A stretch of DNA of 9,991 nucleotides from an uncultured Actinomycetes bacterium (GTDB taxonomy: Bacteria; Actinomycetota; Actinomycetes; Nanopelagicales; Nanopelagicaceae): positions 1-9,991 of the forward strand of contig CAIUHY010000005.1 in NCBI GenBank assembly GCA_903899145.1, given 5' to 3'. This document shows positions 1 through 5,502 of this stretch, in pieces. The notes beneath the pieces are model-generated. The model saw only the letters and a list, made by a program, of their open reading frames with translations, searched no databases and was not told where the DNA came from. Numbering within the stretch: position 1 is the stretch's first letter; the number at the start of each line of letters is the position of its first letter. A program made the translations under genes and the position numbers.

Positions 1-903
1 TTCAGAGATCACAGTTGCGCCAGTCAAGATCGCAATATCTTGAAGCATTGCCTTACGGCGATCTCCAAAGCCAGGCGCCTTAACAGCAACAGAGCGGAAT
101 GTTCCGCGAATCTTGTTCACTACCAATGTTGCAAGTGCTTCACCCTCTACATCTTCAGCAAGAATCAGAAGCGGCTTACCTGATTGCATAACCTTCTCAA
201 GGATAGGGACTAGGTCTTTAATATTTGTGATCTTGCTACTTGAGATCAGAATGTAAGCATCCTCAAGGACTGCTTCCATGCGATCTGAATCTGTTGTGAA
301 GTAAGGAGAGATGTAACCCTTATCAAAACGCATACCTTCGGTGAGCTCTAGCTCAAGCCCGAATGTATTGCTCTCTTCAACAGTAATAACGCCTTCCTTG
401 CCAACCTTATCCATCGCTTCAGCGATCATCTCACCGATGGTTGTGTCAGCAGCAGAGATAGATGCAGTAGCTGCGATCTGCTCTTTTGTGTCAACGTTCT
501 TAGCCATCTTTGAAAGTTCAGCTGAGATTGCCTCGACAGCTTTTTCAATGCCGCGCTTAAGTGCCATTGGATTTGATCCAGCAGCGACGTTACGAAGACC
601 CTCGCGCACAAGTGCTTGAGCCAAGACTGTCGCGGTTGTTGTTCCATCGCCGGCAACATCATCTGTCTTCTTAGCGACTTCTTTTACTAACTCTGCGCCG
701 ATTTTTTCCCAAGGATCATCAAGTTCAATCTCTTTGGCGATGGAGACACCATCGTTTGTGATTGTGGGAGCGCCCCACTTCTTCTCTAATACAACGTTAC
801 GACCGCGGGGTCCAAGTGTTACTTTGACGGCGTCAGCGAGTGCGTTCATGCCGCGCTCAAGACCACGACGAGCCTCTTCATTAAAGGCGATCATCTTTGC
901 CAT
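1..903 (-). CDS. groEL: Chaperonin GroEL, N-terminal 301 residues (3' end outside window)
   Basis: Encodes the 60-kDa chaperonin subunit that forms the double-ring ATP-driven protein-folding chamber in the cytoplasm. Visible landmarks are TLGPRGRNV near residues 29-37 and the nucleotide-binding motif GDGTTT at 85-90, with the catalytic-region Asp at 86. The equatorial domain is followed by the intermediate domain and most of the apical domain. Family members are about 540 residues, so roughly 240 C-terminal residues lie beyond the left edge. The ATG start is well supported: GAGGAG at 910-915 lies 6 bases upstream. A CIRCE operator and a likely promoter precede it, and no groES is found upstream. 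This therefore looks like the solitary groEL copy of Actinobacteria (GroEL2-like) rather than the second gene of a groESL operon. The C-terminal tail, which separates GroEL1 (His-rich) from GroEL2 (Gly-Met-rich), is not visible. Confidence 0.98.
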   Translation of the reverse strand, partial: MAKMIAFNEEARRGLERGMNALADAVKVTLGPRGRNVVLEKKWGAPTITNDGVSIAKEIELDDPWEKIGAELVKEVAKKTDDVAGDGTTTATVLAQALVREGLRNVAAGSNPMALKRGIEKAVEAISAELSKMAKNVDTKEQIAATASISAADTTIGEMIAEAMDKVGKEGVITVEESNTFGLELELTEGMRFDKGYISPYFTTDSDRMEAVLEDAYILISSSKITNIKDLVPILEKVMQSGKPLLILAEDVEGEALATLVVNKIRGTFRSVAVKAPGFGDRRKAMLQDIAILTGATVISE

Positions 904-941
904 GTTTTACTCCTCATAAATTTCAGTAGCTAGAAGGCTAT

Positions 942-968
942 TTAGCACTCTGATACTCCGAGTGACAA
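942..968 (-). promoter_or_regulatory. CIRCE operator (HrcA binding site) upstream of groEL
   Basis: On the plus strand TTAGCACTC (942-950) is followed by a 9-base spacer and GAGTGACAA (960-968). The canonical CIRCE is TTAGCACTC-N9-GAGTGCTAA, so one arm is perfect and the other matches 7 of 9. It lies 38 bases upstream of the groEL start, in the predicted 5' untranslated region. HrcA is known to repress groE genes through this element and to release it on heat shock. The hrcA gene itself is not in the window. Confidence 0.9.
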
Positions 969-973
969 CGCCA

Positions 974-1002
974 AATCTAGAGCAGGCAGAGCCTCTGGGC
1001 AA
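974..1002 (-). promoter_or_regulatory. Candidate sigma-70-type promoter of groEL
   Basis: On the minus strand TTGCCC (1002-997) is separated by exactly 17 bases from TAGATT (979-974). Each matches 4 of 6 consensus bases. Transcription would begin at about 965-968, so the CIRCE element would span the start site and early leader, a position suited to repression by HrcA. This is a pattern match only. TTGTCA inside the CIRCE arm is an alternative -35, but it has a poorer -10 partner. Confidence 0.45.
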
Positions 1003-1012
1003 ACCGAGAGAA

Positions 1013-1034
1013 CCCTGCTCGTGCGTGAGCAGGG
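1013..1034 (-). terminator. GC-rich hairpin upstream of the groEL promoter, possible terminator
   Basis: CCCTGCTC (1013-1020) and GAGCAGGG (1027-1034) form a perfect 8-bp stem with a 6-base loop. Read on the minus strand the stem is followed by TTCTCTCGGTTT, which is pyrimidine-rich but not a true T-run. It lies 10 bases upstream of the groEL -35. A plausible role is to stop minus-strand readthrough from the DUF3263 gene before the groEL promoter. On the plus strand no T-run follows. It could instead be a protein-binding dyad. Confidence 0.35.
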
Positions 1035-1113
1035 GGTAAATCTGCCAAAACTTCTAAGTTTCCTCTCAGAAATACCTAAGTGTCGCCACAGGTCGGCGCT
1101 CCATGATCTACCT

Positions 1114-1389
1114 ATGAGAACAAAGACAAGCAAGTTACCTTCGGCTAAACCACAGATCGCTCTACTGGCGATGGCGCTAGTTATTAGCTCTGGAGCTATT
1201 TATGCCCAGTCCCACCGCGGCCAAGCAAACACTGGCAACCCTGCACAGAGTGTTCAGAGCGTTACTCCGACTGCGAATTCATCATTCACACAACCTGCAC
1301 AATCAACTAGCCAAGCAACCACACTCTCTCGCTCAACTACGCGTCCCCAGATCGCTGGCGGAGCAAATGGTGAAAACGAGGATGACTAA
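1114..1389 (+). CDS. Small predicted secreted or membrane-anchored protein, Ser/Thr/Gln-rich (hypothetical)
   Basis: I do not recognise this 91-residue protein. It begins with a basic stretch (MRTKTSKLPSAKPQ) followed by a hydrophobic segment at about residues 15-30 that ends in AIYA-QS. This resembles a signal peptide with cleavage after Ala31, though it could also act as a membrane anchor. The mature part of about 60 residues is rich in Ser, Thr, Gln and Asn, lacks Cys, looks disordered, and ends in the acidic tail GENEDD. No clear Shine-Dalgarno sits before this ATG. CATGAT at 1102-1107, six bases before it, could be the -10 of a leaderless transcript, but no good -35 accompanies it. A GTG at 1021 opens the same frame, but it would place 31 polar residues ahead of the signal peptide. 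The gene lies antisense between two minus-strand genes and overlaps the next small ORF. Confidence 0.62.
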   Translation: MRTKTSKLPSAKPQIALLAMALVISSGAIYAQSHRGQANTGNPAQSVQSVTPTANSSFTQPAQSTSQATTLSRSTTRPQIAGGANGENEDD

Positions 1390-1519
1390 TTCCATGGACT
1401 TCTTCAGCCACATTGTGACAGTTGTAGTTGCGATTCCTGCAAGTTATTTGGGATTACTCCTGCTAATCAAAGTTGCTATGCCAAAGATTGCAAAAACCAG
1501 CAAGTCTTATAAATACTAA
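1382..1519 (+). CDS. Very small single-span membrane protein (hypothetical)
   Basis: A 45-residue ORF beginning MTNSMDFFSHIV, with one strongly hydrophobic segment at about residues 11-31 (VTVVVAIPASYLGLLLLIKVA) and a Lys-rich tail ending KSYKY. This predicts a single transmembrane helix, with the positive tail probably cytoplasmic. The ATG at 1382 lies inside the last codons of the preceding ORF, giving an 8-base overlap that suggests translational coupling. GGTGA at 1369-1373 is 8 bases upstream and could serve as its ribosome binding site. The alternative ATG at 1394, with GAGG at 1378-1381, would give 41 residues. I know no family it matches. Its stop lies only 9 bases from the converging DUF3263 stop. 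The coding call rests on hydrophobicity, coupling and position, so it is tentative. Confidence 0.5.
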   Translation: MTNSMDFFSHIVTVVVAIPASYLGLLLLIKVAMPKIAKTSKSYKY

Positions 1520-1528
1520 ACTCTGAAA

Positions 1529-1783
1529 TTAACCCAGCTTAAAACCTTCTGCTCTTTTTGTTGAGCGAGCATCTCGTAATCTACGAAGACGTTTAATAAG
1601 CATTGGCTCTAGTTCATATGCCACTTCGTTATCGATGAGAACACTGAGCAACTGATAATAAGCAGCAGGAGTTAAACCAAAGGTCTCTTTAATTGCGGAT
1701 TCTTTTGCACCTGCATGGCGCCACCATTGACGCTCAAAAGCTAAGATCAATAGCTCTAACTCTGTTAATTCTGACTTACTCAT
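1529..1783 (-). CDS. DUF3263 domain protein, actinobacterial
   Basis: An 84-residue protein that is essentially one DUF3263 domain. The signature is clear: an LTELELLILAFERQWWRHAGAKESAI segment (residues 6-31), then FGLTPAAYYQLL and the basic PMLIKRLRRLRDAR near the C-terminus. The family is nearly confined to Actinobacteria and its biochemical role is unknown. The helical, basic character with a helix-turn-helix-like middle would suit nucleic acid binding, but this is inference. No Shine-Dalgarno precedes the ATG. TATGAT (minus strand, 1798-1793) lies nine bases upstream and could drive a nearly leaderless transcript. From memory, in mycobacteria a DUF3263 gene (Rv0430) lies near groEL2 (Rv0440), so its presence here beside a solitary groEL looks like an eroded version of a conserved neighbourhood. 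Confidence 0.88.
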   Translation of the reverse strand: MSKSELTELELLILAFERQWWRHAGAKESAIKETFGLTPAAYYQLLSVLIDNEVAYELEPMLIKRLRRLRDARSTKRAEGFKLG

Positions 1784-1792
1784 AATAAGGCA

Positions 1793-1820
1793 ATCATAGA
1801 AGTAAGGGCTGACAGTCAGC
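1793..1820 (-). promoter_or_regulatory. Candidate promoter and dyad ahead of the DUF3263 gene
   Basis: The 48-base gap between the SDR stop and the DUF3263 start holds TATGAT (minus strand 1798-1793, 5 of 6 matches to a -10 box) and a perfect 13-base palindrome GCTGAC-A-GTCAGC at 1808-1820. The palindrome covers the region where a -35 would lie (CTGACT, 15 bases from the -10, is the only weak candidate). It could be an operator for a dimeric regulator, or, read as RNA, a short 5-bp hairpin ending the SDR transcript. The evidence is pattern only. Confidence 0.35.
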
Positions 1821-1831
1821 GCTATTAGCCT

Positions 1832-3349
1832 CTAACTGAGAGAGGCCGTGTTGCTGTGGTAGTCAAAGGACTTTGCTGCACGGATTAAATTACGTGCCAT
1901 AGTTGGGAAGATAAATCCGTGGAATGGATAAACCAGAGCCCAATAAATATGACCACCCATCCCATGGGGTTGAAATGTTGCAGTTTGAATCATGCGGCGC
2001 TGCTTCTTGCCCTCATGGTCTACTTCGTCAATTTCAAAACGAAGCCATGCTTTACCTGGCAAAATCATCTCTGCAACTAAAGTTAGGGAGTGCTCGCGCT
2101 CTAATAATTCAACTCTCCAAAAATCAAGGGATTCTCCTTGGCGCAAAAAGTCAGGATCACGGCGCCCGCGGCGTAGACCAACTCCACCAATCATGCTGTC
2201 CATAAGACCACGTAAATACCAGAGTACATCTGCCCCATACCAACCGTGATCCCCACCAATTTGTTCGATGGCTCGCCAGAGTGATTTCAAGCTTGCATCA
2301 GTATAGAAAATTCTTTCATCTTTATATTCAGCGGCTCCTGACCATTCAGGATCCCCTTGGGTCTTCTGCCATGGTGGCATATATAAAGATGCATCTGACC
2401 AGCGTGATTCAACAAGGTGTGCTTCAACTTTTTCAAGTGCCAAGGTAAATGCTCTTTCAATAGTTAATAAACCTTCAGCAGGTAGAGGAATAATCTGGTT
2501 CACATTTTTCGCTGGATCTGCGATTACTTCGTTGACCAGTGATCCAACTAGTGGTCTAGCAAGTGATGTTGGAACTGGGGTAACAAAGCCAATAAATAAA
2601 CTTGAAAAAGCAGGTGTAAGAAAGGGAATTTTGATAAAAATACGCTTGCGTAAATGGCTTACCTTGGCAAAAGTTTGAATCATCTCTTCATAAGACAAAA
2701 CATCTGGGCCACCAATATCAAAGACACCTTCTACTGGCTTTTGAAATTGAGCAGCTGTCGTGAGGTAGTAGAGCACATCTCGGATAGCAATTGGCTGCGT
2801 TCGGTTTCGAACCCATTTAGGTGTGATCATGACGGGAAGTCTGTGAGTCATATGGCGGATCATTTCAAAAGAAGCAGAGCCTGAACCGATGATCACACCC
2901 GCTCTAAATTCAAGAACTGGGACAGTTCCGTATGCAAGCCTCTTACCGGTATTTGCCCGTGACTCAAGATGCATACTTTGTTTCTCATCGTTAGCAATAC
3001 CGCCTAGGTAAACAATCTGTTTCACATCTGCAACACGTGATGCGTGAGCAAAATTTGCAGCCATGTTCTCTTCTAACTTATCAAAGCGAGTGCCAGCATT
3101 AATGGAGTGGAGCAAATAAAATGCCGTATGAACTCCCATGAGTGCATTTTTAGTTGACTCAAAATCATCAGCATTTCCCTCAAATATCTCCACCATATCT
3201 GCCCAGGGTTGAGATAAAACTTTTTTGCGGTCTCGAACAAATATCCGGACCTTAATATTTTGATTAAGTAGCGCTCGAACCAGTCTGCCCCCGACATATC
3301 CAGAGGCACCCGTTACAAGGACTAGACGGTCTTTGGGTGCATCGCTCAT
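1832..3349 (-). CDS. NAD(P)-binding SDR-type oxidoreductase fused to a DUF2867 domain
   Basis: A 505-residue cytoplasmic protein of two parts. Residues 8-300 form an atypical short-chain dehydrogenase-like Rossmann domain opening with VTGASGYVGG, where TGxxGxxG at 13-20 is the dinucleotide-binding loop, and including FRAGVIIGSGSASFEMIR further on. Where classical SDRs have the catalytic YxxxK, this protein has SRANTGK, so the usual Tyr is missing and the reaction may differ. Residues 345-497 match DUF2867, with the typical GWYGADVLWYLRGLMD, GRRDPDFLRQGE and DFWRVE segments and the C-terminal YPFHGFIF. This two-domain layout is a known family of unassigned substrate, and length is normal. The ATG has no close Shine-Dalgarno; AGGAG lies 19 bases away. 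It is transcribed divergently from NDH-2 and is probably followed by DUF3263. An enzymatic redox or epimerase-like role is inferred only. Confidence 0.9.
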   Translation of the reverse strand: MSDAPKDRLVLVTGASGYVGGRLVRALLNQNIKVRIFVRDRKKVLSQPWADMVEIFEGNADDFESTKNALMGVHTAFYLLHSINAGTRFDKLEENMAANFAHASRVADVKQIVYLGGIANDEKQSMHLESRANTGKRLAYGTVPVLEFRAGVIIGSGSASFEMIRHMTHRLPVMITPKWVRNRTQPIAIRDVLYYLTTAAQFQKPVEGVFDIGGPDVLSYEEMIQTFAKVSHLRKRIFIKIPFLTPAFSSLFIGFVTPVPTSLARPLVGSLVNEVIADPAKNVNQIIPLPAEGLLTIERAFTLALEKVEAHLVESRWSDASLYMPPWQKTQGDPEWSGAAEYKDERIFYTDASLKSLWRAIEQIGGDHGWYGADVLWYLRGLMDSMIGGVGLRRGRRDPDFLRQGESLDFWRVELLEREHSLTLVAEMILPGKAWLRFEIDEVDHEGKKQRRMIQTATFQPHGMGGHIYWALVYPFHGFIFPTMARNLIRAAKSFDYHSNTASLS

Positions 3350-3365
3350 AGAGGAAACAGTAGAC

Positions 3366-3380
3366 TTTCTCCTATAGAAA
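3366..3380. promoter_or_regulatory. Overlapping divergent -10 elements between the SDR and NDH-2 genes
   Basis: The 56-base region 3350-3405 must hold the promoters of both divergent genes. CTATAG (3372-3377) is its own reverse complement. It gives TATAGA on the plus strand (3373-3378) and TATAGG on the minus strand (3376-3371), and sits inside the inverted repeat TTTCT-N5-AGAAA. The plus-strand version would leave a leader of about 20 bases containing the NDH-2 ribosome binding site. Neither strand has a good -35. If both are used, the polymerases would exclude each other. Confidence 0.4.
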
Positions 3381-3405
3381 TGACGAGTGGAAAAGGAACT
3401 TTACG

Positions 3406-4731
3406 TTGAATTCCAACGAAACAGTCGGTGCGGTGCCTGTCTATGGGCAGACATCTGTTGAGCATGCCGAGCTCCTCTCTTCATTTGCCCGATGGGTTGA
3501 AGAATTTAAGGGCAAACCCCGCGTAGTCATTCTTGGTGGTGGCTTTGGCGGACTTGCAGCAGCAAAGGCGCTTGGTCGCCATGCTGATGTAACCGTCATT
3601 GATCGCAATAATTACCAAACTTTCTTACCGCTTCTTTATCAAGTTTCCACAGCAGGTATTGCAGCAGACCATGTTGCCTTTCCTATTCGAGGCGCAGTAC
3701 GCAAATACGATGCAAAGTTTCGTATGGGCTCACCTATCTCTGTGGACCATAAAAACAAGACCGTAAAACTTGATAGCTCAGAGCTCATTCCTTTTGATTT
3801 TCTTATCGTTGCACTCGGTTCAGTGACAGCCGACTTTGGTGTTCCCGGTGTCTTTGAATACACGCTAGGCATGAAAACCATCCAAGAATCAGTCCAAATT
3901 CGCTCAGAGGTTATGCGCCGCTTTGAAGATCTCTGCCGTTTCCAAGATGATACTCGTCTATCTATCGTTGTTGTCGGTGGCGGTCCAACAGGAGTGGAGA
4001 TGGCTGGTGCGTTTGCCGAACTTCGACATGGTCCACTTCGTCACGACAATGAACATGCTTCAAAGCACATAGATATCTATTTAATTGAGGCCGGACCACG
4101 TCTTCTACCTATGTTTGCTGAAAAGCTCACGAATAGCGCAAAGAAAGAACTTGAGAAGATGGGCGTAAACGTCCTGCTCAGTACTCAAGTGAAATCAGTT
4201 GATCATGGACAAATTAATTTAAGTGATGGAACAAATATGCGAGCTCATGTCATTGTCTGGGCAGCTGGAGTAAAAGGTGCGCCTGCAATTAACCAACTTG
4301 GTGTTCAAATAGAAGCGAATCGTCTAAAGACAGATCCCACTCTTCAAGTTTCTCATTACCCCTATATGTTTGCCGTCGGCGATGTTGCAGGAGCAAAAGG
4401 ACTTAACGGTCACTTCTTGCCACAAGTAGCACCTGTTGCGATGCAACAAGGACGCTTTGCGGCAGCGCAGATCTTGCGCCTCATGAAAGGCAAGAAGTTA
4501 GGTAACTTTAAATATGTTGATAAAGGCTCCATGGCAACTATTGGTCGCCACAAAGCAATCATTGAAGTAAAGGGCCTGAAGATCAGCGGACCTATCGCTT
4601 GGTTTGGCTGGTTGTTTTTGCACCTTTTCTATCTTATGGGTGGGCGCAACAAGATTGCGACGATTGCGGATTGGGCGTGGAACTACTTCACATTTGACCG
4701 CGGTAATCGCAACATCATGGATTCCATTTAA
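3406..4731 (+). CDS. ndh: Type II NADH dehydrogenase (NDH-2), NADH:quinone oxidoreductase
   Basis: A single-subunit, non-pumping flavoenzyme at the inner face of the membrane, passing electrons from NADH through FAD to quinone. The first dinucleotide fold starts at PRVVILGGGFGGL (GGGFGG, residues 44-49), the second at IVVVGGGPTGVEMAG (GGGPTG, 191-196). E228, ending the next strand (YLIEAG), favours NADH over NADPH. FAVGDVA (322-328) contacts FAD. PQVAPVAMQQG (339-349) matches the quinone-site region with Gln340 and Gln347. A C-terminal amphipathic stretch, WFGWLFLHLFYLMGGRNKI, is the usual membrane anchor. The start is TTG, supported by AGGA at 3394-3397 eight bases upstream. The 441-residue length includes about 38 residues before the first fold, longer than many relatives. 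The alpha/beta hydrolase follows after 6 bases. A related NAD(P)/FAD oxidoreductase cannot be fully excluded. Confidence 0.93.
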   Translation: MNSNETVGAVPVYGQTSVEHAELLSSFARWVEEFKGKPRVVILGGGFGGLAAAKALGRHADVTVIDRNNYQTFLPLLYQVSTAGIAADHVAFPIRGAVRKYDAKFRMGSPISVDHKNKTVKLDSSELIPFDFLIVALGSVTADFGVPGVFEYTLGMKTIQESVQIRSEVMRRFEDLCRFQDDTRLSIVVVGGGPTGVEMAGAFAELRHGPLRHDNEHASKHIDIYLIEAGPRLLPMFAEKLTNSAKKELEKMGVNVLLSTQVKSVDHGQINLSDGTNMRAHVIVWAAGVKGAPAINQLGVQIEANRLKTDPTLQVSHYPYMFAVGDVAGAKGLNGHFLPQVAPVAMQQGRFAAAQILRLMKGKKLGNFKYVDKGSMATIGRHKAIIEVKGLKISGPIAWFGWLFLHLFYLMGGRNKIATIADWAWNYFTFDRGNRNIMDSI

Positions 4732-4737
4732 AACACC

Positions 4738-5502
4738 ATGTCATATATCGACCTACGTGGTCATAAAGTATGGAGCGTTGAAGGGGAAGATAATGGCGTG
4801 CCCCTGCTTCTTTTACATGGGGGCTTAAGTTCAACAGAGAGTTTTGATTGGCAAGTAATGCCAGCAGTCGGCCATCGTTTTCATGTCTATGGTTATGACC
4901 GTACAGCTCACGGAAGAACCCCAGTGCGTGAGGGTTATTACCACTTTGATTTTCAAAGAGATGAAGCAATTTCATATATCGAAGATGTTATCGGTGGGCC
5001 CGCTCACATTATTGGCCATAGCGATGGCGGAATCATTGCGCTCATGGTCGCACTTGAGCGTCCCGATCTTGTGCTTTCTATTATTGCTGGCGGAACCAAT
5101 TACCACTGGGATTGCAACCTTGATTTCTTTGATGAGCCGATTGTTATTAGCGATGAAGATAAGGCAAAGTTTGCAGAGCGCTCACCAGAACCTGCATATA
5201 TGCAAGAGGTCATTATTAAGAAGGCTTATGAAGTCTGGGCAAAAGAGCCCAATATGACCTTGCAAGAGATAAGCACAATCTCCTGTCCAGTGTTAGTTCT
5301 CAATGGTGATGATGAGCCTTTTGATAACCATCATGGCCTTGATCTCTATGAGGCACTGCCTAATGGAAGATTAGCAATTGTTCCTGGCACATCACACGCT
5401 GTCTTGAAAGAAAAGAATGAGATTTGCTTAGCAATTATTACTGACTTCTATGATCACCCGGAGATGCGTGGAGAAATTGGCGCCTTCGACGAATTGGCTT
5501 AG
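4738..5502 (+). CDS. Alpha/beta hydrolase fold protein, substrate unknown
   Basis: A 254-residue soluble hydrolase. The oxyanion-hole motif HGG is at 27-29, DRTAHGRT at 54-61 is the usual strand-turn before the cap, and the nucleophile elbow GHSDGG places Ser95. NGDDEPF (189-195) gives Asp191 or Asp192, and GTSHAV gives His220, so the catalytic triad is complete. A short cap of about 60 residues (120-180) covers the site. There is no signal peptide, so it should be cytoplasmic. The substrate cannot be read from sequence; esters, lactones or carbon-carbon bond hydrolysis are all possible. The ATG lies 6 bases after the NDH-2 stop without a Shine-Dalgarno, so translation is probably coupled to NDH-2. 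Its stop codon overlaps the nuoN stop by 4 bases, in convergent orientation. Confidence 0.88.
   Translation: MSYIDLRGHKVWSVEGEDNGVPLLLLHGGLSSTESFDWQVMPAVGHRFHVYGYDRTAHGRTPVREGYYHFDFQRDEAISYIEDVIGGPAHIIGHSDGGIIALMVALERPDLVLSIIAGGTNYHWDCNLDFFDEPIVISDEDKAKFAERSPEPAYMQEVIIKKAYEVWAKEPNMTLQEISTISCPVLVLNGDDEPFDNHHGLDLYEALPNGRLAIVPGTSHAVLKEKNEICLAIITDFYDHPEMRGEIGAFDELA

Noticed and set aside
341..662. Antisense and alternate-frame ORFs inside groEL
   Set aside because: They overlap a certain groEL reading frame and show only composition-driven Ser/Ala or Gln/Leu-rich sequence.
1021..1113. GTG at 1021 as the start of the small secreted protein
   Set aside because: It lies in the loop of the hairpin and would add 31 polar residues before a good signal peptide; ATG at 1114 fits better.
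942..1133. Minus-strand 63-residue ORF upstream of groEL
   Set aside because: It covers the CIRCE operator and candidate promoter, has no ribosome binding site, and its protein has no recognisable features.
1520..1600. Terminator for the small plus-strand ORFs, suggested by the TTTTT run near 1555
   Set aside because: No stable stem precedes the T-run, and it lies inside the DUF3263 coding sequence.
1924..2884. Plus-strand ORFs opposite the SDR-DUF2867 gene
   Set aside because: They are shadows of a well-conserved two-domain protein and lack start signals or family resemblance.
3350..3405. Rex (redox regulator) operator ahead of ndh
   Set aside because: No sequence resembling TTGTGAA-N4-TTCACAA is present in the intergenic region.
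4715..5257. ORFs on either strand overlapping the start of the hydrolase gene
   Set aside because: The alpha/beta hydrolase frame carries an intact triad and motifs, while the other frames carry none.
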